DNA of 64,000 nucleotides from Prosthecobacter algae (lineage in GTDB: Bacteria > Verrucomicrobiota > Verrucomicrobiia > Verrucomicrobiales > Verrucomicrobiaceae): contig NZ_BAABIA010000002.1 in the NCBI RefSeq assembly GCF_039542385.1, positions 744,001-808,000 of the forward strand, in the 5' to 3' direction. The translations under genes were made by a program, and so were the position numbers. Shown here in pieces: positions 1-9,446 of the stretch. Under the pieces are notes generated by a model, which was given only the letters and a program-made list of their open reading frames with translations, did not search any database and had not been told where the DNA came from. Each line of letters begins with the position of its first letter. Position 1 is the first letter of the stretch.

Positions 1-3000
1 GCCGCCGATCAGCAGGCCCGCATCGCCAGAGAGGTGGCACGACTGAAACCCATCTGCGAAGCCGCAGCACCCCTGGGCTGCCAGGTCGCACTCTACAATC
101 ACGGCAACTGGTACGGCGAGCCTGAAAACGCCATCGCCATCGTCGAGGCGCTCAAGGCCCAGGGTCTCAGCAACGCGGGGATGGTTTACAACCTACATCA
201 CGGTCACGGCCACCTGGACCGACTGGAAAAAGTGCTGCCCCAGATGCTGCCGCACCTGCTCTGCCTGAACCTCAATGGCATGGATGTGGCGGGCGATGCG
301 AAGGGCCGCAAGATCCTGCCCCTGGGCATTGGCACCGAAGACGTGCGCGTTCTGAAGATCATCGCCGCCAGTGGTTACAAGGGTGTCATTGGCATCCTCA
401 ATCACACCAACGAAGATGCTGAAGGCCGCCTGCTGGATAACCTGGATGGCCTCGCCTGGCTGCTGCCTCAGATCGAAGGCAAAGCAGCGGGTGAAAAGCC
501 CAAGTATCGCACCTGGAAAATGACTGCCGCGAAGGCCCCGGAGATCCAGACCAAGTTCGTGATGATGGGCCAGAGTGTACCTTCGCTAAGCCCTGAATTT
601 GGCCAAGCATTGAAAGGCAGCCTGCGCATCGAAGGCCAGGAAGCCTACCGCACCCTACCCCTCAGCATTGAGTGCCGGGCCAAGTTGAACAGCGCCAAGA
701 GCTTCAACATCCTCGTTGCCTCTGACCCCAAGAGCTCCGCCACCCACTGGGAAATCTACAGCTACAAGGACAGCGGCGTTTTCAGCCTGTATCTGCCAGG
801 ACGCGGCGGCGAATATCAAACGAAGGTCAACATCTGCGATGGCCAATGGCATGACCTCATTGCCAGCATAGGGACGGATAAAGTGATGCTGTATGTGGAC
901 GGCAAACTGGTGCTGGAGAAAGACGTGCCACCGCTCCAGGGCAGTTCTAAGCCGGGAGACTTGTCCTTTGGCGATCTCGTTGAAGGTGGTGTCGGTTGTG
1001 CTGGTGTGCTGGACGATGCCCGACTTTCCCGTGGCCCCATGAAACCGCGTAAGGGTGACCACCCGCGCCAGCGCATGGACAACACCCTCGGTCTCTGGAG
1101 CTTCGATGATCTAGATAGCCTCCTAGCAGGCATCGCCATGGCCCCGGCTCCTGCCGAATTCAAACCTGACCGCAAACCCCTGCGCGAAGACGACTACGCC
1201 CATTGGCAGGCCGAAGTAAACCGCGAGCGTGTTTTCGATTATTACGCCAAGCAGGCCGTGCAGTTCATGGGCAAACCGCTGCCAGATCTCCTGCCCGGCT
1301 TCCCTGGCCTGGATGGCGGCCAGCAGGGCCACTGGGGGAATCAAAACGATGCCGTCACCTGGAAGGATGGCCGCTTTGCCACCTCAGATCTGGGCTCCGT
1401 CTTCAGCACCGTTTTCAAGGGCGCGGGTGTCACCGTGAACAAAGGCGTCTGCGTGCGGCTGGGAGACAAATCGGCGGTCTTTGATCCAGAAACGCTCTCA
1501 TTCCCCGTGGTCTGGAGCGGGGGTTTCATCAAGCTCAGTGATGCCCGCCATGGCTTCATGGGCGGCGGTGTGATGGATGGGAAAGCAATCACCAAAAATG
1601 CCGAGCGCTCCAAACCCGCCAACCAAAAGTATCGCGGATTTTATCGCCATGGCCCGCAGGTGGTTTTTGTGGCGGAACAAACAGGCGACAAGAAGAAGTC
1701 CTATTTCACCCTGGGCCAGGAAGGCGTGGGCCAACCTAACGACAAGCTGGTTCAGAATTGTCTGAAGGGCGGTCCAGCCCAGTGGCCGCAATGGATCGAA
1801 ACCAAGGGCGTCATCGGTCAAGGTGAACCCTTCACCACGGACACTCTCACAATCCCTTTTGATAATCCCTATGGCACCCTCTTCTTCATCAGTGGCCATG
1901 ACTTTTTCAAAGACGGCACAGCAGCGATCAGTACGATGACGGGTGAGGTCTGGCTGGTGCGCGGCATTGATGAGAAGCTGGAAAAGCTGCGCTGGAAACG
2001 CTACGCCACCGGCCTGCACCAGCCCCTGGGAGTGAAGATCGTCAATGACAAACTTTATGTGTTAGGCCGTGACCAGATCACCCGCCTGCATGACCTCAAT
2101 GGCGATGATGAGGCCGATTTTTATGAGTGCATGACGAATGCCCAGGAGACTTCTCCCGGCGGTCATGATTACATCACCGGGCTGGAAACCGATGCCGAAG
2201 GTCGTTTCATCACCGCCTCGGGCAATCAGGGCATCATTCGCATGGCCGATGCGGAGGTGAACGTGCTGGCGACGGGCTTCCGCAACCCCAATGGCATCGG
2301 ACTTTCAACCGATGGTCGTTTCATCACCACCAGTGTGCAGGAGGGGGACTGGACTCCCGCTTCTTCCATCTGCCAGGTGGAGTTGGGCAAGAATGAAGGT
2401 GCCCATTTCGGCGCTGGAGGGCCTAAAAATGGCCAGCCTCCGGAGCCGCCTTTGATGTATCTGCCGCGTGGGGAGGACAACTCCTCCGGCGGCCAGTGTT
2501 TCATCACGGGGCAGCCTTGGTCGGCGCTCAAGGGAGAAGGCAACTTTGCCCACTTTTCCCCGGGCACAGGCACCGGCTGGCTGGTCATGCGCCAGCAGGT
2601 TCAGGGCCGCTGGCAGGGGGCTGCCGTCCGCATCGCCGGCAGCTTTGATTCCGGCTCCCAGACCGGGCGTTTCCGTTCCCAGGACGGCCAGCTTTACGTC
2701 ACGGGCATGCAGGGCTGGGGTAGCTACACACCGAAGGACGGTTGTTTCCAAAGAGTACGTTATACCGGTGGCAAGGTTGCGGTGCCGATTGGCTTTGAAG
2801 CCCGCGACAATGGGGTGCTGATTCGCTTTGACCGGGCGGTGGATGCCACCGCCGCAGCGAAGGCCAGCAATCACTTTGCTCAATGCTGGAACTACAATTA
2901 CAGCGCCGCTTATGGCTCGCCCGAGATGTCCGTTCGTTATGCCGACACGGTGGGGCATGATCCCCTGGAAGTGCGCAGCGCCCAGGTGCTGGAAGGCGGC

Positions 3001-3600
3001 AAGACCTTGTTCCTTGAGATCCCCCAGCTCGTCCCCGCCAGCATGGTACATCTGCGCGTCGGCGTTAGTGGCGAACGTGCTCACGATGTCTTCCTCACTG
3101 CCCATGCCCTGGCCCCCGCCTTCACTAATTTTTCGGGCTATCAAAAGATCGCCAAGACCTGGACAACTCCGGTGAAAGGCACTGCGAAAACCAAAGCCAA
3201 ACTCAACCCCTGGGCCAAAGGCGAACCGGGCCGCGAAATCATCGTGGATGCCGCTCTAGGTCTGCAATACGTGCAAAAGCAGCTCACCGCCAAAGCCGGT
3301 GAAAAGCTCACCCTCACCTTCAAAAATCCCGATGTGGTTCCGCACAACTGGTTGCTCGCCAAACCTGGCTCTTTGCAAAAGCTGGGCGATCAGGTGAACC
3401 TCATGATCACCGACCCCAAGGGCCTCGCCAAACACTACGTGCCCGACTCTCAGGACGTCCTCGTCTATACCGACATGACGAACCCGAAAGAGCAGTTCAC
3501 CATCCATTTCGAAGCCCCCAAAGAAAAAGGCGATTACCCCTACCTCTGCACCTTCCCCGGCCACTGGATGGTCATGAACGGCGTGCTGAAGGTGGAGTGA
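1..3600 (+). CDS. Multidomain isomerase-like / LamG / beta-propeller / cupredoxin protein (5' truncated)
   Basis: The frame is open from base 1, so the gene begins before the window; about 1,199 residues are visible. Domains in order: the C-terminal part of a sugar-phosphate isomerase/epimerase TIM barrel (first ~125 residues, with the His-rich YNLHHGHGH stretch); a LamG/concanavalin-like region (~150-345); a PVC-type region like DUF6797 (~390-640); a sorbosone-dehydrogenase-like six-bladed propeller (~650-950); and a C-terminal blue-copper (azurin/plastocyanin-like) domain. The last domain shows all expected ligands: the His of VVPHNW, then Cys, His and Met in YLCTFPGHWMVM. Such proteins are exported in Planctomycetes and Verrucomicrobia and are inferred to act in sugar oxidation with electron transfer through the copper domain. 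The signal peptide would lie upstream of the window. The substrate cannot be told from sequence. Confidence 0.85.
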   Translation, partial: AADQQARIAREVARLKPICEAAAPLGCQVALYNHGNWYGEPENAIAIVEALKAQGLSNAGMVYNLHHGHGHLDRLEKVLPQMLPHLLCLNLNGMDVAGDAKGRKILPLGIGTEDVRVLKIIAASGYKGVIGILNHTNEDAEGRLLDNLDGLAWLLPQIEGKAAGEKPKYRTWKMTAAKAPEIQTKFVMMGQSVPSLSPEFGQALKGSLRIEGQEAYRTLPLSIECRAKLNSAKSFNILVASDPKSSATHWEIYSYKDSGVFSLYLPGRGGEYQTKVNICDGQWHDLIASIGTDKVMLYVDGKLVLEKDVPPLQGSSKPGDLSFGDLVEGGVGCAGVLDDARLSRGPMKPRKGDHPRQRMDNTLGLWSFDDLDSLLAGIAMAPAPAEFKPDRKPLREDDYAHWQAEVNRERVFDYYAKQAVQFMGKPLPDLLPGFPGLDGGQQGHWGNQNDAVTWKDGRFATSDLGSVFSTVFKGAGVTVNKGVCVRLGDKSAVFDPETLSFPVVWSGGFIKLSDARHGFMGGGVMDGKAITKNAERSKPANQKYRGFYRHGPQVVFVAEQTGDKKKSYFTLGQEGVGQPNDKLVQNCLKGGPAQWPQWIETKGVIGQGEPFTTDTLTIPFDNPYGTLFFISGHDFFKDGTAAISTMTGEVWLVRGIDEKLEKLRWKRYATGLHQPLGVKIVNDKLYVLGRDQITRLHDLNGDDEADFYECMTNAQETSPGGHDYITGLETDAEGRFITASGNQGIIRMADAEVNVLATGFRNPNGIGLSTDGRFITTSVQEGDWTPASSICQVELGKNEGAHFGAGGPKNGQPPEPPLMYLPRGEDNSSGGQCFITGQPWSALKGEGNFAHFSPGTGTGWLVMRQQVQGRWQGAAVRIAGSFDSGSQTGRFRSQDGQLYVTGMQGWGSYTPKDGCFQRVRYTGGKVAVPIGFEARDNGVLIRFDRAVDATAAAKASNHFAQCWNYNYSAAYGSPEMSVRYADTVGHDPLEVRSAQVLEGGKTLFLEIPQLVPASMVHLRVGVSGERAHDVFLTAHALAPAFTNFSGYQKIAKTWTTPVKGTAKTKAKLNPWAKGEPGREIIVDAALGLQYVQKQLTAKAGEKLTLTFKNPDVVPHNWLLAKPGSLQKLGDQVNLMITDPKGLAKHYVPDSQDVLVYTDMTNPKEQFTIHFEAPKEKGDYPYLCTFPGHWMVMNGVLKVE

Positions 3601-3612
3601 GACGCCTCCATT

Positions 3613-4052
3613 TTATTCTCGCAGATAAGCCAAGGCTTCTACGCATGGATAGCGGGCCGCTTTGACCAGTGCACGGCGCAATAGCAACCGGTCGCTACCA
3701 TTGAGATCAAGCAATTGAAGCGTTGCCTCGCCAATTTCGGTGAGCGGGATGATTTGTGCCCCATTCAAACGAAAATGCTCGGACCAATGGTCCTGCCGTG
3801 GATGATACAGACGCACTAGCTGACGTGGACGACCGCAAACGCTCCAACATCTGTACCCTTGGCAACATTACAGCGAAGACAGGCGAGTGAGAGATTCGAC
3901 GCAGTGGAGGGACCTCGGTGTTTTCCACTGATGATATGGTCTAACTGAAAGGAAAAATGAGCGTCGTCTTGATGGATCAGACAGTATTCGCAAAGTCCAG
4001 AAGCACGCTCTACGACAAGACGACGCAGCCGGGCCGAGATGTCATGGCTCAT
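3613..4052 (-). pseudogene. HNH endonuclease, interrupted by a frameshift
   Basis: Reading from 4052, the first frame gives an HNH core: CEYC zinc knuckle, LDHI, then SNLSLACLRCNVAKGTD (about residues 20-70), and ends at a TAG after 78 residues. The following frame (from 3816) continues as the family normally does, with QLVRLYHPRQDHWSEHF and an Arg-rich tail. The two halves join if one base is gained or lost near 3825-3840. So this is either a broken gene or a sequencing error. The intact product would be about 145-165 residues, usual for this small HNH family. It overlaps the upstream small gene by ATGA, so the pair is translationally coupled. HNH proteins of this type are nucleases of mostly unknown role. 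Confidence 0.7.
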
Positions 4053-4288
4053 GAAACGGAGAGACGACCACGAACTTTCGCACGTGCTTTGGCCAGGCTC
4101 ATGACATGATCAAGTTGCACAAACGTTTGAAGTTCGTCGCGCTCTTTCGGGCGAAGAGTGCCCTCCTTTTGTTTAGCCAGCAGGATAGCGACGCGCTTTT
4201 CAGATGCGGCAGAGGGGCGGAAGGCATTCAGCTTATCCGCACCTACAGCCTCAGCGATGAATTTCACGATTTCCTCAAACGGCTTCAT
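4049..4288 (-). CDS. Small protein paired with HNH endonuclease
   Basis: The protein has 79 residues counting from the Met of MKPFEEIVKF; an in-frame start 15 codons upstream (4333) is possible but gives a non-conserved-looking extension. It is largely helical and charged, with no membrane segment, and ends in Lys/Arg-rich KARAKVRGR. Its stop overlaps the HNH start (ATGA). Small helical proteins of this kind often sit directly before this HNH family in cyanobacteria, Planctomycetes and Verrucomicrobia, so it is probably a partner or antitoxin-like protein; that role is inferred from position only. Confidence 0.6.
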   Translation of the reverse strand: MKPFEEIVKFIAEAVGADKLNAFRPSAASEKRVAILLAKQKEGTLRPKERDELQTFVQLDHVMSLAKARAKVRGRLSVS

Positions 4289-4363
4289 TGTTGAATTTAA
4301 GTGGCTCGCAGCGTTTTTCCACCAGATATCCATGCAGGATTTGACCTGACACTTGGGTCCCCC

Positions 4364-6109
4364 TCACTCCCACTGGCTGCCCTTGCTGCCCACGTAGGTC
4401 ATGCTGAGGCCGATGACGACGTGGGCGAGGAGCACGAAAGCGGCGAGTTCAGGGGAGACGAGGGAGGTATCGGTGACCTTTTTCACCGCGTCGTAAAAGG
4501 CGGTGTCGCTCATGCTGCGCAGGCTGCCGGACCAAGCCCAGAAAGCAGCGATGAAGGGGTTTACAGCCCCCTCCAGCCAATCGGGCAGCGTCAACACCGC
4601 CCCGGAAAGGGGCAGTTGGAAACCGACGAGATAGATGCTGAGGATGGTGGCCTTTTCTGGAGTCCGGCTCAGGGCACTGATGCCCAGGCAGATGCTCGTC
4701 ATCGCCGCAGATGCCAGCACCAGGAGCATGAGCTTCACCATCAGATCTCCGGGCAGCCCGCCTACCACCATGTCCACAAACACCCCCATCCACACACTCT
4801 GCGCGAGGACAAAGACGCCGAGGAAAAGCACCTTGCTGATGAGGTAGGCCAGGGTGCTGAGGCCGCCTAACTTCTCGCGTTCCAAAATGAGCCGTTCACC
4901 CGCAATTTCTCGCGCGGCATTGTTGCTAGCCATGAGCGTGACCAGTACGACCTGCAGCATGATGAGCCCGCTAACGATGCCGCCGGCCTGCAATTGATCG
5001 AACTGATGCTGCGCCTGCCGCTGCATCTCATAGACGATGTCTGTCTCCTGGCGCTGGTTGAGCTGCTTCAGCGGCTTGATACCATCCAGCGCAAAGATGA
5101 CCACCAGCAGCGGAAAGCCGATGAGCATGGCCAGATGCAGGCCCACTTGACCCCGGTCGCGGCGAAAGATGGTCCAGCGCCGATGCAGCAGGGTGAAGAC
5201 CTGGCTCATCATGCTGGGCAGCTCTTCCGGTGCCAGAGGGTGCGGGGCATCGGGGTCGGTCTCTGCCTGCGCAGCCTCTTCAGCCGCCGGTTTTGACTCA
5301 AACAGCATCGCCTCGTAGTAGCTGCGCTTCTTGGTCCAGGACTCGTGCCATTCCTGAGCATCCCGCTGCGTGAGGCGAAGATAGACCTCTTCGGCATGCT
5401 CGACAGTGAAGTAGTGTGTCAGCAGCTTGGGAGCTCCGTGATATACCAACCGTCCCTGATACATGACGAGCACGCTGTCGAAGGCCTCCAGACTGGCGAG
5501 ACTGTGGGTGACATTGATGACCACCCGGCGCTTGTTTTCCCGGGCCAGCACCCGCAGCAGTTCGGTGATCTCCGTCTCGGACTTCGGGTCCAGGCCACTG
5601 GTCACTTCATCACACAGCAGCAGGCAGGGATTGGTCACTAATTCCAGTGCCAATCCGAGTCGGCGCTTTTGCCCGCCCGACAGCACCTTCACTCGGCGCT
5701 CGGCCAGATCAGCCAGACCGGTGACGTTGAGGATGTGGTCCAGCTTGGGTTCGAAGTCGTCGGTGCCAGGCAGTTGCGTGCGCAGGGCCATGCTGCTGGC
5801 GATGCATTCCTCCACAGTCAGCAAATCATGCGCCACGCTGAACTGGGGCACGTAGCCCAGCTCGCCGGGGTGCAGATCCTCCTCTTCCTTCAGATCGCGA
5901 TCCTCCCACTTGAGGTCCCCTTCCGTCTGTTCCTGGATGCCCGCGATGACTTTCAGCAGCGTGGTCTTGCCGCAGCCCGAAGGGCCCACGATGGCCATCA
6001 GATGGCCCTGGGGGACGCGCAGGCTCACTTCCCGCAGCAGGTGCACACTCTCCTGCTCCGAGCCGGGAGGCGCGTCCACTTCAAGACCGACATTGAAAGC
6101 TTCGAGCAT
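4364..6109 (-). CDS. ABC transporter, fused ATPase-permease (ABCG/White-type half transporter)
   Basis: 581 residues. The N-terminal ATPase carries Walker A GPSGCGKTT (42-50), the ABC signature LSGGQ (143-147) and Walker B LLLCDE (163-168), followed by the ABCG-typical TSGLD. A hydrophilic linker (~250-300) leads to an ABC-2 type membrane domain with about six helices (310-580). ATPase before membrane domain on one chain is the ABCG layout, which works as a dimer in the inner membrane. The substrate is unknown: lipid, drug and polysaccharide are all possible. The start at 6109 follows no strong Shine-Dalgarno. The gene is divergent from the AsmA-like gene across 105 bp. Confidence 0.85.
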   Translation of the reverse strand: MLEAFNVGLEVDAPPGSEQESVHLLREVSLRVPQGHLMAIVGPSGCGKTTLLKVIAGIQEQTEGDLKWEDRDLKEEEDLHPGELGYVPQFSVAHDLLTVEECIASSMALRTQLPGTDDFEPKLDHILNVTGLADLAERRVKVLSGGQKRRLGLALELVTNPCLLLCDEVTSGLDPKSETEITELLRVLARENKRRVVINVTHSLASLEAFDSVLVMYQGRLVYHGAPKLLTHYFTVEHAEEVYLRLTQRDAQEWHESWTKKRSYYEAMLFESKPAAEEAAQAETDPDAPHPLAPEELPSMMSQVFTLLHRRWTIFRRDRGQVGLHLAMLIGFPLLVVIFALDGIKPLKQLNQRQETDIVYEMQRQAQHQFDQLQAGGIVSGLIMLQVVLVTLMASNNAAREIAGERLILEREKLGGLSTLAYLISKVLFLGVFVLAQSVWMGVFVDMVVGGLPGDLMVKLMLLVLASAAMTSICLGISALSRTPEKATILSIYLVGFQLPLSGAVLTLPDWLEGAVNPFIAAFWAWSGSLRSMSDTAFYDAVKKVTDTSLVSPELAAFVLLAHVVIGLSMTYVGSKGSQWE

Positions 6110-6110
6110 A

Positions 6111-6128
6111 AACGGTTGTTATACCGTT
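6111..6128. promoter_or_regulatory. Inverted repeat in divergent promoter region
   Basis: AACGGT and ACCGTT half-sites with a 6-bp spacer sit directly upstream of the ABC transporter start, between divergent genes. This could be an operator or a chance palindrome; no regulator is linked to it here. Confidence 0.3.
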
Positions 6129-6214
6129 AAAGCGGATCGGCATGGCAAGATAAAGCGCAGTGCCCTACGCATTTTTTTGCGTTCTTTGTTCGCCTTGCCA
6201 GTTATGCTGGACCT

Positions 6215-7744
6215 ATGAGCACCCGTTCCCGTCGTCGTTCCGGCAAAAGTCCGCGCTGGCTGCTGGCCCTGGCCGCCGTGGCCATCGCCGTCATCGTCCT
6301 GGTGCTGCTGATGCCCATGCTAGTGATGAACTGGGTGCGCGGTTACCTGCAGGAGGAGGCCTTTCGCGGCCAGATGGAGCAACTTTTCGGCACTCAGATG
6401 CAGGGGCAGGCCACCCTCGCCCCGCTGCGCTGGACTGGTGATGAGGTGACCAGTGCCGAAGCAGCCGCCAGCACCGCCAATGGCTGGCAGGCACGGCTGG
6501 ACGGCCTGCACCTGACGCTTGACTGGAATGCCTTCCGCCAGGGCCGATGGCGCACCGTCGGCGCAGGAGTGGACAGCATCACCCTGGAACGCACGGCCCA
6601 GCCCATCCCACCCCTGGCCGACTCTCAAGAAGCGACGCCGCCAACGCCCCTCTCCGCAGGTCCTGCCATTCCCACTTGGCTGCGCCGCTACCTGCCGGAC
6701 AAAACGGAGGTGGACGGTCTGCAAGTCGCGCGTTTTTCCTGCCTGCACCCCGGGCCGTGGAATCTGAAGGACAGCCGCGTGCGCATCGCCACTTGGCAAC
6801 AGGGAGAAACCTCCCTCCAGGCGGTGGTGGAGGGAGGCTTCGTCGAAACCCCCATCCTGCTGCCTGCCCAACTGGTGCCGATGACGCTGAACCTGACGCG
6901 TGCCTCCGTCCGTCTCAGCCGCGAGGACCTGCACCTGAAAGAAGCCACCCTGAAGTGGCTAGATGCGGGCGAAATCACCGCCCGTGGTCATCTGCAGCCC
7001 CGGCAGGGCACCTGGGAGCTGTCCACCCATCTCCAGGGCATCCCATTGAACGAATGCCTAAATGAGGACTGGCGCGTCCGCCTCAGCGGCCGTCTGGAGG
7101 GGGATCTTACCGCCACCGGCAGCCGCACCGCTGCGCCATTGGTCAAGGGCCGTCTGCATCTGCGCGACGGGGTGCTGACCGCCCTGCCCGTGCTCGACCA
7201 GCTCGCCAGCTACACGGGGGTGGAGCGCTTCAAACGCCTGGTGCTGGATGTCGCCAGTTCCGACATCACCGTCGAAGGCGAACGCCGCATCTTTGAAAAG
7301 ATCATCGTCCAGTCCAATGGACTGCTGCACCTGGACGGCCGCCTGACCGTGCAGGGCGGGCAAATCGAGGGTAACTTCTTGTTAGGCGTGACCCCGGAAA
7401 CCCTCAAGTGGATCCCCGGTGCCCAGCAGCATGTTTTCACCGCCACCCACCCCACCGGCCCGGCGGGCATGCTGTGGACGACCCTGCGCATCACTGGCAC
7501 GATGCAGGCCCCACGTGAGGACCTGAGCGCACGCCTGGCAGCAGGCGCGGGCAAGGTGCTGCTGGATGCCCCCGGCCAGGTCGTCAACCAAGGCAGCCAA
7601 CTGCTACTGACACCCGTGCTGGGCAAGGATGCCGGGGCACTGCCCAACGAAGTGATCCGCGGGGCCACCGACGCGACCGGCAAGGCCGTGGAAACCGGGG
7701 TCAAGCTGCTGGAGGGAATCGGCGGCGGACTGCTGGGCAAGTAA
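6215..7744 (+). CDS. AsmA-like membrane-anchored protein
   Basis: 509 residues. A basic N-terminus (RSRRRSGKSPR) and one hydrophobic helix (~16-37) anchor the protein, with the rest outside the cytoplasm. The long beta-rich body and a late segment with RDGVLTALPVLDQLASYTG followed by DVASSDITVEG resemble the AsmA/DUF3971 C-terminal region found in envelope proteins that bridge or assemble the outer membrane (lipid transport is the current view for the AsmA group). There are no catalytic motifs. It converges on the ROK gene with 7 bp between the stops and no visible terminator. The family call is from pattern, not from an alignment. Confidence 0.6.
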   Translation: MSTRSRRRSGKSPRWLLALAAVAIAVIVLVLLMPMLVMNWVRGYLQEEAFRGQMEQLFGTQMQGQATLAPLRWTGDEVTSAEAAASTANGWQARLDGLHLTLDWNAFRQGRWRTVGAGVDSITLERTAQPIPPLADSQEATPPTPLSAGPAIPTWLRRYLPDKTEVDGLQVARFSCLHPGPWNLKDSRVRIATWQQGETSLQAVVEGGFVETPILLPAQLVPMTLNLTRASVRLSREDLHLKEATLKWLDAGEITARGHLQPRQGTWELSTHLQGIPLNECLNEDWRVRLSGRLEGDLTATGSRTAAPLVKGRLHLRDGVLTALPVLDQLASYTGVERFKRLVLDVASSDITVEGERRIFEKIIVQSNGLLHLDGRLTVQGGQIEGNFLLGVTPETLKWIPGAQQHVFTATHPTGPAGMLWTTLRITGTMQAPREDLSARLAAGAGKVLLDAPGQVVNQGSQLLLTPVLGKDAGALPNEVIRGATDATGKAVETGVKLLEGIGGGLLGK

Positions 7745-7751
7745 GCCGACC

Positions 7752-8885
7752 TCAGAGGGCTGGCAGCCATGTCTCCATCGCCTGGCTGGCCGCCCCGAGC
7801 GCACCGGCATCATCCCCCAGGCGTGAGCACACCAGCTTCAGCGGCACATCTCGCAAAGCCGGGGCCACATGGAGCGACGCCTCCATCACCGCTTCGCAAA
7901 AGCGGTCACCCAGGGCCGTCATCGGGCCATGCAGCAGGCAGATCTTGGGATCCAGCAGCAGTTGCACACAGCCCAGCACCCGGGCGTAGTCTGCCACCAC
8001 CACATCCCATTGGGTGCTTGGGTCGTGGGCCAGGCTGGCCATGGCCGTGTGCAAGTCTTCAGGCACCGGGGCCGTTTCTCCCAGTCCCGCCAGCCGCCGG
8101 TAGCTCATCGGCGCACTCAGCCAGTGGTGCAGCTCCCGGCGGGGACCTTCCCCTCCGAGGGGCCAGGGCCATAAGCCGATCTCCCCGGAGGCATGGTGAG
8201 CCCCTTGCACTAGCTCCCCGGCCTGCACGCTGGCGATGGCAAAGCCGCTGCGCGGCCCCACAATGACATAGTCTGTCTCGTCCCGATGTTCGCCAAACCA
8301 CCGTTCGGCCAGGGCAATGGAGCGCAGGTTGTTTTCCACATGGACGGGCACCTTGAACCGGTCCTCCAGCAGACGCTTCAGCGGCACATTTTCCCAGCCA
8401 CGCACAAAGGCATAGCGGAGGGAGATGCCCTCGGCTGAATTCACCAAGCCTGGAGCCCCGACGCCAATGCCCAGCAAAGGCGTGGACTGCTGCCGCTGCA
8501 ACTCGCCCAAAGCCAGGAGGATGATCGCCTCCACTTCGGCGGCAGAAGGGTTGGCCTGCAAGTGGACCCTTTCCCCTAAAAGGATCTGGCCGGAAAAATC
8601 CAGGCCGGTGACCTGCACGCGGTTTGCGTTGAACTCCACCCCGGCAAACCAACCAGTGTCTCGCCGGACCATCAGCCGCCGCTTTGGCCGACCCATGGAA
8701 CCATGCTCCAGCCCGGACTCACTGAGATGACCGGTAGAAATAAGCTGATCCACATACAGCCCGACGGTGGAGGCGGAGAGCCCCAGCGTGCGGGCCAATG
8801 TGGTGCGCGAGGTGGCACTCCCGCGACGAACACTCAGGACAGTGGATGCAAAGAGCTGACGAAGGTCCGATGTTTTTTGACGCAT
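7752..8885 (-). CDS. ROK family transcriptional regulator
   Basis: 377 residues from MRQKTSDLRQL; an upstream in-frame start at 8978 would add a tail with no domain. Residues ~10-70 form a winged HTH (SRTTLARTLGLSASTVGLYV), then a ROK kinase-like fold with GVGAPGLVNSAEG and VENNLRSIALAERWFGE. ROK repressors normally bind sugars and control sugar genes. Oddly, after the GEIG motif the usual zinc-binding CxCGxxGCxE loop is absent (GLWPWPLGGEGPRREL instead), so the structural zinc and perhaps sugar binding are changed. No sugar gene is adjacent, so its target is unclear. Confidence 0.85.
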   Translation of the reverse strand: MRQKTSDLRQLFASTVLSVRRGSATSRTTLARTLGLSASTVGLYVDQLISTGHLSESGLEHGSMGRPKRRLMVRRDTGWFAGVEFNANRVQVTGLDFSGQILLGERVHLQANPSAAEVEAIILLALGELQRQQSTPLLGIGVGAPGLVNSAEGISLRYAFVRGWENVPLKRLLEDRFKVPVHVENNLRSIALAERWFGEHRDETDYVIVGPRSGFAIASVQAGELVQGAHHASGEIGLWPWPLGGEGPRRELHHWLSAPMSYRRLAGLGETAPVPEDLHTAMASLAHDPSTQWDVVVADYARVLGCVQLLLDPKICLLHGPMTALGDRFCEAVMEASLHVAPALRDVPLKLVCSRLGDDAGALGAASQAMETWLPAL

Positions 8886-8987
8886 GACTGACAGGTGGGG
8901 GGATGTATCCAGAAAAGCTTTAGATTCGCCGTTTGGAAATACAAAACCGCATTCACGTTCATTTACTGAGCAAGGCAAGGATTCAGA

Positions 8988-9419
8988 TCAAGCCAACCAC
9001 TCCGACTCCAGTATGTCCGCATCCGCATCATCCTCATGGATGGAGCGGTGGATGACTCTGGCCGTAATGTCGTCCAGATAGTTTTTCAAGACGGAGCTGA
9101 GCTCCAGGAATTCCGGCCATAGCGTTTCATCCACAAAGGTGGGCGGCACCCTCACCATCACGGTGGTGCGCCTTTGGCGCGCGTAGCGGTACGGCTTCAG
9201 GGAGTAACGGCGCAGCAGGGCGATGAAGAGCTTCTTCGACCAGTCGTCCGTGAGGGTGAATTTGTACTCGATGGCCGCCTCCTTGCGGCTGGCCTCGCGC
9301 AAGCGTCTGCGGATGCGCTCCATGGCATCCGCAGCAGCCTCCTTTTCACCAGCCGTGGCGGCACCCGAGTGCAGGCGCTCGATCTTCTGAAGCTTTTCGA
9401 GCAGCTCTTTTTCGGACAT
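8988..9419 (-). CDS. Hypothetical protein, helical N-terminus
   Basis: 143 residues, soluble. The first ~45 residues (EKLQKIERLHSGAATAGEKE and AMERIRRRL) look like the helical, Ala/Glu-rich start of DUF2786-type proteins, which is only a resemblance. The centre has FTLTDDWSKKLFIALLRRY and RQRRTTVMVRVP; the C-terminus is acidic (HEDDADADILESE). It lies 27 bp after the kup stop on the same strand, so it may be co-transcribed with kup. Function unknown. Confidence 0.6.
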   Translation of the reverse strand: MSEKELLEKLQKIERLHSGAATAGEKEAAADAMERIRRRLREASRKEAAIEYKFTLTDDWSKKLFIALLRRYSLKPYRYARQRRTTVMVRVPPTFVDETLWPEFLELSSVLKNYLDDITARVIHRSIHEDDADADILESEWLA

Positions 9420-9446
9420 ATCAGACGGGGGGAAAGAGAGCTGCTG

